Of a stretch of 61,768 nucleotides of DNA, positions 52,257 to 59,700 are shown piece by piece. Position 1 is the first letter of the stretch. Every line of letters begins with the position of its first letter. Both the position numbers and the translations under genes were made by a program. The notes beneath the pieces are model-generated. The model searched no databases and was not told the origin of the DNA. It saw only the letters and a program-made list of their open reading frames with translations. The stretch comes from CAZGMC01 sp964526565 (GTDB lineage: Bacteria; Pseudomonadota; Alphaproteobacteria; DSM-16000; Inquilinaceae), in the NCBI GenBank assembly GCA_964526565.1, contig CAZGMC010000009.1:1-61768 (forward strand), given 5' to 3'.

Positions 52257-52646
52257 TCACGATGGCACCCAGGGTTCGTAGTCGCCGGTGGCGTGGTCGC
52301 GCCGGCCGCCGCGCAGGGCGTCCCCCGGCGGCAGGTAGGCGGCGGCCGTGCCGCTCAGATTGGGGATGTGCTCCTTCTGCCAGGGGCGGCGGAACGGGCT
52401 TTCCTTGTTCGGGTCCGGCGGGTCGATGCACTGGCGGTGCAGCCAGCCGTGCCATTCGGGCGGCACGCGGCTGGCCTCGTCCTCGCCGTTGTACACGACC
52501 CAGCGGCGTTCACGCCGGGTGCCGGCGGTGCGCCTGTCGCGGTAGTACCTGTTGCCCTCGGCGTCGGCGCCGACCAGCTCGCCGCGGCGCCAGGTCGTAT
52601 ACCGGGTATAGGTGCGGGCACTCCACTGGAGAAGGTCGAAGTCCAT
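52257..52646 (-). CDS. NADH:ubiquinone oxidoreductase accessory subunit, NDUFA12 family
   Basis: 129 residues. GELVGADAEGNRYYRDRR, RRWVVYNGEDEASRVPPEWH and GWLHRQ are the NDUFA12/B17.2 signature. A complex I accessory subunit found in alphaproteobacteria and mitochondria. It heads the NDUFA12-mlaD-DUF2155 run. Confidence 0.94.
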   Translation of the reverse strand: MDFDLLQWSARTYTRYTTWRRGELVGADAEGNRYYRDRRTAGTRRERRWVVYNGEDEASRVPPEWHGWLHRQCIDPPDPNKESPFRRPWQKEHIPNLSGTAAAYLPPGDALRGGRRDHATGDYEPWVPS

Positions 52647-52735
52647 GGTCGCGGCTCGGCGTGGCGGGAGGGTGCGTGGCGGACTATGGCACCGCGGCAC
52701 CGGCCCGTCCAGTGGCCTTGAGCGCGGGCGGCGGC

Positions 52736-53443
52736 CTACTGCTCGGTTTGCGCGAGGGCGGCGGCAGCCCGCCGGGCGGCGGCCAGCCGCCCGGCCTGGC
52801 GGGCGGCGGTGGCGGCGCGCACCCGCTCGACCACGGCCGCGTCGGCCGACTCCGGCGAGCCGGCGGCGAATGGCGGGGCCGGATCGTACTCGATGCCGAG
52901 CTGGATCGCCTCGGCCACCGGGCGGCCGAACAGTTCGGCGGCCAGCGTCAGGGCGAAGTCGATCCCGGCGGTGACGCCGCCGCCCGTGACGCGGTTGCGG
53001 TCGATGACGACGCGCTCGGCCACCGGCTCCGCCCCGAACAGGGCGAGCTGGTCGCGCGACAGCCAGTGACAGGCGGCGCGGTAGCCGCGCAGCAACCCGG
53101 CCGCGCCCAGCACCAGCGAGCCGGTGCACACGGCGGTGACGTAGCGCGTGCCCGCGGCCTGGCGGCGCAGGAAGTCCAGCACCTCGGCGTCGTCCATCAG
53201 CGCCACCTGGCCGGGACCGCCGGGCACGCAGACCACGTCGAGCTGCGGGCAGTCGGCCAGCGCCGTGGTCGGCACGATGACCAGCCCGCCGTCGGTGCGC
53301 ACCGGCTGCCGTGTCTTCGCCACGACCAGCACCTGAGTGTCCGGCATCCGCACGAACACCTCGTGCGGCCCGGTCAGGTCGAGCTGGGTGCCGCCTTCGA
53401 ACAGCAGCAGACCGACGGTGAGGGTGGCGGAAGATTCGGACAT
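52736..53443 (-). CDS. DJ-1/PfpI family protein, isonitrile hydratase-like
   Basis: 235 residues from ATG at 53443. Class I glutamine-amidotransferase-like fold: LLFEGGTQLDLTGPHEVF, VCVPGGPGQVALM and nucleophile elbow AVCTGSLVLGAAGLL (Cys106). The latter with GYRAACHW matches isonitrile hydratases; the substrate is an inference. A 10-bp-period G/C array lies 50 bp upstream. Confidence 0.85.
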   Translation of the reverse strand: MSESSATLTVGLLLFEGGTQLDLTGPHEVFVRMPDTQVLVVAKTRQPVRTDGGLVIVPTTALADCPQLDVVCVPGGPGQVALMDDAEVLDFLRRQAAGTRYVTAVCTGSLVLGAAGLLRGYRAACHWLSRDQLALFGAEPVAERVVIDRNRVTGGGVTAGIDFALTLAAELFGRPVAEAIQLGIEYDPAPPFAAGSPESADAAVVERVRAATAARQAGRLAAARRAAAALAQTEQ

Positions 53444-53492
53444 GGCGGATCGGACCCGTGGCGACGCGACCGGCGCGATGACCGGTCCGGGT

Positions 53493-53555
53493 GGGGCGGA
53501 GCGGGGCGGAGCGAGGCGGAGCGGGGCGGGGCGGAGCGGGGCGGAGCGGGGCGGG
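53493..53555. repeat. (GCGGAGCGGG)n tandem array upstream of PfpI-type gene
   Basis: Five to six imperfect units of GCGGAGCGGG/GCGGGGCGGA, beginning 50 bp upstream of the start at 53443. The surrounding stretch 53444-53951 has no other coding signal and holds E-family repeats. Confidence 0.88.
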
Positions 53556-53638
53556 CGCGTATGCGCGGCGACCGTTGACGGCAGCCGGCCTTGTACCAGG
53601 GCCTCGCCCGACTCGACAGTGACATTCGCGTCATCACA

Positions 53639-53866
53639 CGGCAACGCGTTCAAGTTCACGGGCTGGAGGGCCGATCAGTTCGGCGAAGCCCCTGGTGTCC
53701 CATCCGGCGGCCCGGCGGGCGCACACCCAATTTCCTGCCCTTGACAGGCCTGAGCACGGCGCGACCCTGGCTGCCGGTCGGGACTGCCCCTGGCGGCCGA
53801 CGGTGGTCAGCAGAAGCGGCCGCCCATCTTGCCCACACCGCGTTAACCTGAACCCGTTGCCGCCAC
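53639..53866. repeat. Dispersed repeat family E, copy 2, with inverted end
   Basis: 53764-53863 repeats the family E sequence of 12296-12443 (CTGGCTGCCGGTCGGGACTG, GGTCAGCAG, CCACACCGCGTTAACCTGAA, CCCGTTGCCG). An inverted form of the last 22 bp, CGGCAACGCGTTCAAGTTCA, begins at 53639. This gives a 228-bp unit with terminal inverted repeats. Confidence 0.65.
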
Positions 53867-53951
53867 TGCCGGGCTGGCCCCGATCGGCCCGACCGGTTAT
53901 ATGGATTACATGGCAAAGACAACGATCGCCGCCTGCAGGAGGCTTGCCGTC

Positions 53952-54545
53952 ATGGTGTCCGTCCGGGTACGCGCTGCCGCACCGCTCGCCGCTTTGGCCC
54001 TGCTGGCCCTGGCCCCGGTTGTGGCCCCGGTTGCGGCCCCGGCTGCGGCCCAGGGGGTCGAGGACTTCGCGCCGCCCGAGGTGGCGCTGTTCGACTTCGC
54101 CGGGACGTGGACGGGCGAGTCCGTCGTTCTCGGCCCCGATGTGCCGGACGCCGCCATCGAGGGCCGCGACCTCAACGTCGTCATTACGCCCCGCGGCGGC
54201 GGCTTCCACATCCTGTGGACGGCTGTCGTTCTGCGCGGCGATCCGGATGACCCCGAGGTGGAGCGGCGCGAGGCCGTCATCGAGTTCGAGCGGACCGACC
54301 GCGACCATGTCTTTCGCAATGTCGTGTCGGGCAACCCGCTGGAGGGCGAGGTGCTGAGCTGGGCGCGGCTGCACGGCCGGACGCTGAGCGTCTACCGCAT
54401 GCGCCTGAACGAGCAGGGCGGGTACGAGGTGGCCGTCTACGATCGCACGCTCACCGACGACGGCATGGATCTGCACTACCAGAGGTTCAGGGACGGCGCA
54501 GCGGTGCGGACCATCACCGGCCACCTGGCGAGGATGGCGCCATGA
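53952..54545 (+). CDS. Exported protein of unknown function, first of tandem paralog pair
   Basis: 197 residues from ATG at 53952, selected by the AGGAGG 8-9 nt upstream. The signal peptide ends AAPAAAQ. The mature part has GTWTGESVVLGPD, RDLNVVITPRGGGFHILWTA, VERREAVIEFERTD, and RTLTDDGMDLHYQRF. It shares this layout with the next gene, so the two are paralogs. Repetitive beta-strand character suggests a lipocalin/beta-barrel-like fold. No known family recognised. Confidence 0.75.
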   Translation: MVSVRVRAAAPLAALALLALAPVVAPVAAPAAAQGVEDFAPPEVALFDFAGTWTGESVVLGPDVPDAAIEGRDLNVVITPRGGGFHILWTAVVLRGDPDDPEVERREAVIEFERTDRDHVFRNVVSGNPLEGEVLSWARLHGRTLSVYRMRLNEQGGYEVAVYDRTLTDDGMDLHYQRFRDGAAVRTITGHLARMAP

Positions 54546-55150
54546 CCGGCGTCCGCGGACGTCCGGCGGTGCGCACGGCGGCGCTGCTGCTGCTGGGCCT
54601 GTTCCTGGTGTCGTCGCCGGCCTGCGGACAGGCGCCGGCGGAGCCGTTCTTCGGCACCTATGTCGGGCGGGCCCAGGTCTTCGGCCCGGCGGGCGAACTG
54701 ATTGCCGAACGCGACATCGATATCGCCATCGCGCCGGCGGAGCGCGGCGGCTTCACCATCCGCTGGGCGAACGTCACCCTTTTCGAGGGGCGGCGCGACG
54801 TGCCGGGGGTGCAGCGCCATGTCGGCGAGGTCCTGTTCCGGCCGTCCGACGAACCGGGCATCTACGTCCAGGAGACCCGCGGCAGCCTGTTCGAGGAGCG
54901 CCGCAGGATGAACTACATCGGCGGCGACCCGCTGCGCTGGGCCTCGATCAGCAACGGCCGGTTGGGCATGTACTCCATGGTGATCTACGAAGACGGCTCG
55001 TTCGAGCTGCAGTCCTTCATCCGCACCCTGACCCCGACCGGCATGCTGCTGGAGTTCCACCGGCTGGAAAACGGCCAGATCACCCGCACCGTCACCGGAC
55101 GTGCCGTTCGCGTCGGTATGGCGGCGGCAGATGAAGAGGAAATAGAATAG
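54542..55150 (+). CDS. Exported protein of unknown function, second of tandem paralog pair
   Basis: 202 residues; ATG overlaps the previous stop. The signal peptide LLLLGLFLVSSPACGQ may be a lipoprotein type (SPAC, Cys at about 28). GTYVGRAQVFGPAG, ERDIDIAIAPAERGGFTIRW, FIRTLTPTGMLLEFHRL and RTVTGRAVRV correspond block by block to the first paralog. Acidic C-terminal end. Confidence 0.75.
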   Translation: MTGVRGRPAVRTAALLLLGLFLVSSPACGQAPAEPFFGTYVGRAQVFGPAGELIAERDIDIAIAPAERGGFTIRWANVTLFEGRRDVPGVQRHVGEVLFRPSDEPGIYVQETRGSLFEERRRMNYIGGDPLRWASISNGRLGMYSMVIYEDGSFELQSFIRTLTPTGMLLEFHRLENGQITRTVTGRAVRVGMAAADEEEIE

Positions 55151-55284
55151 GCAAGTTCTTGACAAAAGCCGGCGACGCTTGTTCTGCAGCGGACATCCCG
55201 CCCAACCGTGTCCGCCATGGCCGCAACCATGTCTGACGAAGTCCTGTTCAGAACGACTTGCGCCGCCCTGCGCTTTCCGTAACA

Positions 55285-55397
55285 GGTTTAACGGTGACGG
55301 TTTACTTATTTTCCTTGGCCTGACTGCGACGCTGGGCCTGTCCTATCCCGGAAGATAAGTAAACTGTCACCGTTAAACAAACTGTCACCGTTAAACC
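55285..55397. repeat. Dispersed palindromic repeat family P, copy C
   Basis: Arms GGTTTAACGGTGACGGTTTA...TTTTCC (55285-55314) and GGAAGATAAGTAAACTGTCA...CCGTTAAAC (55350-55378) match at 27 of 29 positions. The loop has TGACTGCGACGCTGGGC. A duplicate right arm follows at 55380-55397. Confidence 0.9.
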
Positions 55398-55526
55398 TGA
55401 GCGCACCGCTGCGGTCGCCGCCGTGCATGCAACAAAGCGTGCGCCGGGGGTGTTTGGTCTTCGCGGCTGCGGCGCCGGCCGCGACTCGCAACCGGCCTTG
55501 CCGGGACCTGCCAGGAGGAGGACGAC

Positions 55527-55640
55527 ATGAGCAACGAGAAGGCCAAGCATCCGCCGCCTGCAATCTCGAGTGCCGAGGGGTATCCCACGCGGCGGCCGGT
55601 GCGCCCGGTCATGCGTTCAGTAACGTGCGCCGTGTCCTGA
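55527..55640 (+). CDS. Small ORF (37 aa) with strong Shine-Dalgarno, possible leader peptide
   Basis: AGGAGGAGG sits 7-12 nt before the ATG, the best RBS in the region. The product MSNEKAKHPPPAISSAEGYP... is Pro/Arg-rich with no recognised family. It stops 29 nt before the ZIP start and could be a leader peptide for it or the intact stub of a lost gene. Confidence 0.4.
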   Translation: MSNEKAKHPPPAISSAEGYPTRRPVRPVMRSVTCAVS

Positions 55641-55669
55641 AGCGCAGTCTCTTTTTTTGCCACACCTGC

Positions 55670-56453
55670 ATGCTCACTGCCCTGCTCCACGGCCTGATTG
55701 CCAGTTCGGGCTTCATCGTCGGTACTGCCATCGGGCTGACCACCGAGCCGCCACGACGGGTGGTCGCCGCCATCGTCGCGTTCGGTGCCGGCGTGCTGGT
55801 GTCCGCCCTCACCTTCGACCTGATGGAGGAGGCGTTCGAGACCGGGACGGCCGTCTGGACCATCGGCGGCTTCATGCTGGGGGCGGTCATCTACGTCGTC
55901 ATCGACATGGGGCTGGACCGGCTCCGCGGAGTCGCCGAAGCGCACCGGACGCGACCCGGAGGACGTCGTGCCGGGCGCCGGGCGCATCCCGCAGAGCCGG
56001 GAGCAGGCGGCGGTCAGCGGACTGGCGCTGCTGGTCGGCACCATGCTGGACGGCGTCCCCGAGAACGCGGCGATCGGCATCAGCCTGGTCGGGGAGGACA
56101 CCAGCGGCCTCGGCCTGGTGCTGATGGGCGCGGTGGTCATGAGCAACCTGCCGGCCAGCATCACCAGTGCCATAGGCATGCGTCACGAGGGTCGCTCGCG
56201 GCGGTTCATCATCCTGGCCTGGGGCACGGTGGCCGTGGCCTGTACGGCGGCGGCGATGCTCGGCTGCGTGCTGCTGGGCGGGCTGCCGCCGAATGTCATC
56301 GCCGCCATGCTGGCGCTGGCCGCCGGCGGGATCATCGCCATGCTGGCCGACACCATGATGCCCGAGGCGTTCGAGCACGGTGGCCCCGGCGTGGCGCTGG
56401 CCACCGCCACGGGCTTCGCCTGCGCGTTCCTGCTCAGCCGCTACACCGGCTGA
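55670..56453 (+). pseudogene. ZIP family metal transporter with a frameshift
   Basis: Two frames together give one ZIP protein. 55670 to about 55925 encodes MLTALLHGLIASSGFIVGTA and ALTFDLMEEAFETG. About 55925-56453, in the +1 frame, encodes SREQAAVSGLALLVGTMLDG, VPENAAIG (the metal-binding helix 4/5 type), and MPEAFEHGGPG. The join requires skipping one base near CGGCTCCGCGGAG (55919-55931). Either a real inactivating insertion, a sequencing error in GC-rich DNA, or, less likely, programmed frameshifting. ZIP proteins import Zn or other divalent metals. Confidence 0.7.
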
Positions 56454-56525
56454 GCCCGACGACAACCGCCACCCCGCCCGCGGCATCCGCCCCGGACGGC
56501 CGGTGTGGACCGTGGGAAGGAAACC

Positions 56526-58181
56526 ATGAACGAAACCGGGCTGATCGGCAGCATCGACTGGGTCATCATCGCGCTCTACTTCGTGCTGGTGTTCACCGTC
56601 GCGATCTGGGGCACGATGCGCGAGAAGAACACGCGCAAGACCTCGGCCGGCTATTTCCTGGCGGGGCGCAATATCGGCTGGTTCATCATCGGCGCCTCGC
56701 TGTTCGCCTCCAACATCGGCTCGGAGCACCTGGTCGGCCTGGCCGGCACCGGGGCGGCCAGCGGCGTCGCCGTCGGCCAGTTCGAGATCCTGGCGTCGCT
56801 GATCCTGCTGCTGCTCGGCTGGCTGTTCGTGCCGTTCTACCTGAAGAGCGGCGTGTTCACGATGCCGGAGTTCCTGGAGCGGCGCTATTCGGCGGGGGCG
56901 CGCTGGTATCTGGCCATCATCTCCATCGTCGGCTATGTGCTGACCAAGATCTCGGTGACCATCGCCGCCGGCGGCATCGTTTTCGAGGCGCTGATGGGCA
57001 TCGACTTCTGGACCGGCGCCTTCATCGTGGTGATCGCCACCGGCATCTACACCGTGTTCGGCGGCCTGCGCGCCGTGCTCTACACTGACCTTGTGCAGAT
57101 GTTCGTGCTGGTCGGCGGCGCGGTCACGGTCGCGGTGATCGGCCTGATCGAGATCGGCGGCTGGAGCGCGCTGCGCGAGACGGTCGGCAGCGGCTATTTC
57201 AGCGTGTGGCGGCCGGCCACTCATCCGGACTTCCCTTGGACCGGCATCCTGTTCGGCGCGCCGATCCTGGGCGTGTGGTACTGGTGTACCGACCAGTTCA
57301 TCGTCCAGCGCGTGCTGTCGGCCCACAACGAGGACAACGCCCGCCGCGGCACCATCATGGGCGGCTACCTGAAGATCCTGCCGCTGTTCATCTTTGTCAT
57401 TCCGGGCGTGATCGCCTACGGCCTGGCCACCTCCGGCCGGCTGCAGCTCGACGAGCCGGACCAGGCGTTGCCTACCCTGATCGGTACGCTGCTGCCGGTC
57501 GGGCTCAAGGGGCTGGTCGTGGCCGGGCTGCTGGCGGCGCTGATGAGCTCGCTGTCGTCCGTTTTCAACTCGTGCTCGACGCTGATCACCTGGGACATCT
57601 ACCGCAAGCTCCACCCGGAGGCGAGCGAGCGGCGGCTGGTCTGGGTCGGCCAGACCTCGACCGTGGTGCTGGTCGTGCTCGGCCTGCTGTGGATCCCGAT
57701 GATGGACCTGATCTCACAGCAGCTCTACCAGTACCTGCAGAGCGTCCAGGCCTACATCTCCCCGCCGATCGCCGCGGTGTTCCTGATCGGGCTGCTGTGG
57801 AGCCGGGTCAACGCGCGCGGTGCGCTGGCGGCGCTGCTCGGCGGCTTCGTGCTGGGCATGGGGCGGCTGGTCGCCGAGCTGTACAAGGACGGGCTGAGCG
57901 GCTGGCTTTATGCCTATGCCGACATCAACTTCCTGCACTTCGCAGTGGTCCTGTTCGTGATCTGCACGGCGATCCTGGTCCTGGTCAGCCTGACCGGCCC
58001 GGCGCCCTCGCGCGAGCACATTGCCGGGCTGACCTTCGCGCGCGTGGAGCGCGGTGCGGCCCCGGCCGGCGAGCTGGCGGAGAAGGCGGGATCGGACCCG
58101 CGCTGGCGGCGCCGCGACCTGATCCTCAGCCTGGTGCTCCTGGCCGTCGTCGCAGCGGTCTGGCTGTATTTCACGGGCTAG
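56526..58181 (+). CDS. Sodium/solute symporter (SSS family, SglT-like)
   Basis: 551 residues from ATG at 56526 with GAAGGA 5 nt upstream. About 14 helices. SAGYFLAGRNIGWFIIGASL and FASNIGSEHLVGLAGTGAA are the N-terminal SSS signature; GGLRAVLYTDLVQMFVLVGG and YWCTDQFIVQRVLSAHN are typical of the SGLT branch, and LMSSLSSVFNSCSTLITWDI is the Na+-site helix. The substrate is likely a sugar or polyol. Confidence 0.9.
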   Translation: MNETGLIGSIDWVIIALYFVLVFTVAIWGTMREKNTRKTSAGYFLAGRNIGWFIIGASLFASNIGSEHLVGLAGTGAASGVAVGQFEILASLILLLLGWLFVPFYLKSGVFTMPEFLERRYSAGARWYLAIISIVGYVLTKISVTIAAGGIVFEALMGIDFWTGAFIVVIATGIYTVFGGLRAVLYTDLVQMFVLVGGAVTVAVIGLIEIGGWSALRETVGSGYFSVWRPATHPDFPWTGILFGAPILGVWYWCTDQFIVQRVLSAHNEDNARRGTIMGGYLKILPLFIFVIPGVIAYGLATSGRLQLDEPDQALPTLIGTLLPVGLKGLVVAGLLAALMSSLSSVFNSCSTLITWDIYRKLHPEASERRLVWVGQTSTVVLVVLGLLWIPMMDLISQQLYQYLQSVQAYISPPIAAVFLIGLLWSRVNARGALAALLGGFVLGMGRLVAELYKDGLSGWLYAYADINFLHFAVVLFVICTAILVLVSLTGPAPSREHIAGLTFARVERGAAPAGELAEKAGSDPRWRRRDLILSLVLLAVVAAVWLYFTG

Positions 58182-58190
58182 GGCCGGGCA

Positions 58191-58265
58191 TGGTGGGCGC
58201 GGCTGGGATTGAACCAGCGACCCCTACGATGTCAACGTAGTGCTCTCCCGCTGAGCTACGCGCCC
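58191..58265 (-). tRNA. tRNA-Val (anticodon GAC)
   Basis: Minus-strand cloverleaf: acceptor GGGCGCG / CGCGCCC, anticodon stem CTACG / CGTAG with loop TTGACAT (GAC), T arm GGTTCAATCC, CCA encoded at 58191-58193. Confidence 0.96.
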
Positions 58266-58405
58266 GCCTGAGGCGGAGGGACCGGCGCGGCGCTGCGGGA
58301 GCCGGCCGGTATGGCCGTTACCTACTCCCGCAGCCGCGGCAACGCAAGCGTCACGTGGCACCGAATCCGCCGCACCATGCCGCCCCGGCCGGGCCGACCG
58401 CCGCA

Positions 58406-58903
58406 TCAGTCGCGGAGCAGCGTGCGCCGGATCAGGTAGTCCAGGGAGACACGGCCGGGGCCGGTGACGAACAGCAGCAGGCCGACCGCCATCCACGGGA
58501 CCTGCTCCGACGGGATCGCGTAGGCGCCGCCGATCACGAAGTAGATGGTCGCCGCCATGCAGGCCAGCCCCAGCGCCGCGAGCCGGCCGACCAGCCCCAG
58601 CACCAGCAGCACCGGCAGTGTCAGCTCAAAGGTCGTCGTCAGATAGGCGGCCTGCATCGGCTCGAGCAGCGGCAGCGGGTGCTCGTACTCGAACAGGAAC
58701 GACTGGCTGCCCCAGTTGTTGACCCGCGCCTGCCCGGCGTTGAAGAACGGGATTGCCAGGTAGATGCGCGGCGCCAGCAGCAGGAGGCCGACGATCCAGG
58801 CCGCGGCTTCGGACAACCGGTCCAGAAAGCTGCGCCCCAGGACCCAGGACAGGAGGGCGGACAGACCGCCGCTCCGGTCGGCTGTGGTGGTTGCGTGGCT
58901 CAT
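58406..58903 (-). CDS. DoxX family membrane protein of bufferin operon
   Basis: 165 residues, four helices. IYLAIPFFNAGQARVNNWGS and FELTLPVLLVLGLVGRLAAL are DoxX-type blocks. Last gene of the DUF2282-DUF692-DUF2063-DoxX operon, 2 nt after the DUF2063 gene. DoxX proteins commonly accompany bufferin and gold-induced (gig) clusters. A hairpin with 9-bp arms CTGCGGGAG / CTCCCGCAG lies downstream (58293-58333), without a T-tract. Confidence 0.85.
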   Translation of the reverse strand: MSHATTTADRSGGLSALLSWVLGRSFLDRLSEAAAWIVGLLLLAPRIYLAIPFFNAGQARVNNWGSQSFLFEYEHPLPLLEPMQAAYLTTTFELTLPVLLVLGLVGRLAALGLACMAATIYFVIGGAYAIPSEQVPWMAVGLLLFVTGPGRVSLDYLIRRTLLRD

Positions 58904-58905
58904 CT

Positions 58906-59700
58906 CTATACCCTTTGCCTCTCCTCGTGAGCGTCATGGGCGCGGACGCCGGTGAAGGTGCCGCGCGTCAGGTGGCCCGCCAGGGCGTGTTGCAGGTCGA
59001 AGCCGGGCTCGGCCGCGGCGGCCGAAGCGGCGGCCACGGCCAGCGGCGCGCCGTCGCCGAGCGCCCTGAGCAGGGCCAGGTCGCCGGGCGACAGCGGGTG
59101 GTTGTGCACGGCGCCGTCGGGGCGCAGCACCAGCACGGCCTCGCCGCCGGCGCTCACGTCGACCCGCGGCACGGTCGCATTCCCGGGCTGGTTGGCCTGC
59201 CAGATGCGCAGCACGGGGAAGCGCGAAGTGACCAGCCGTGCCGACGGGTGCAGGTCGAAGGCCACGCCGGCCACCGCCTCGGCCGGCACCGCGGCCAGCG
59301 CGGCGGGGGCCAGCGGTGCGGCGTCGGCGGCGAACAGCGCCTCCTGCCGCGCCCACTCCAGGCGCGCCGTGTCGGCCAGGTAGGGCAGGGGGCGGGCCGG
59401 CGGGAAGCTGGCAATGAACCCTGGAAAGCCGTCGCCATAGGCGAGCAGCTGCGGCACGCGCGGCGGCGCGGCGCGCACGAACGCGGCGGCGGCCTGGCGG
59501 AAGAACGGCTCGCCGACCAGCCGGCAGACCACCGGGAACGCCGCCTGCAGCACCGTGACCAGCGAGCCGAAGGTGTTGTTGCGGTAGATCGCCAGCCGCC
59601 GTTCCGCCGGGATGGCGTCGGCGGTGATCAGTGCGCAGGCCGCGGCGTCGTCCCCCTCCAGCACGCCGCGGCGGAACGCATCCTGCAGCTCACGCAACAT
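58906..59700 (-). CDS. bufC: DUF2063 family partner of MNIO enzyme (BufC-like)
   Basis: 264 residues from ATG at 59700. The N-terminal DUF2063 domain has LRELQDAFRRGVLEG, AERRLAIYRNNTFGSLVTVL and AFPVVCRLVGEPFF; the C-terminal domain is diverged. In characterised MNIO systems this protein binds the precursor leader and brings it to the DUF692 enzyme. It overlaps the DUF692 gene by 11 nt, which supports a stable complex. Confidence 0.87.
   Translation of the reverse strand: MLRELQDAFRRGVLEGDDAAACALITADAIPAERRLAIYRNNTFGSLVTVLQAAFPVVCRLVGEPFFRQAAAAFVRAAPPRVPQLLAYGDGFPGFIASFPPARPLPYLADTARLEWARQEALFAADAAPLAPAALAAVPAEAVAGVAFDLHPSARLVTSRFPVLRIWQANQPGNATVPRVDVSAGGEAVLVLRPDGAVHNHPLSPGDLALLRALGDGAPLAVAAASAAAAEPGFDLQHALAGHLTRGTFTGVRAHDAHEERQRV

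Larger units (their letters stand above)
55151..55669. other. Intergenic stretch with palindrome copy C and a small ORF
   Basis: Contains the family P palindrome (55285-55397) and a 37-codon ORF with a strong RBS (55527-55640). The rest shows no coding or RNA signal that I can support. Confidence 0.6.
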
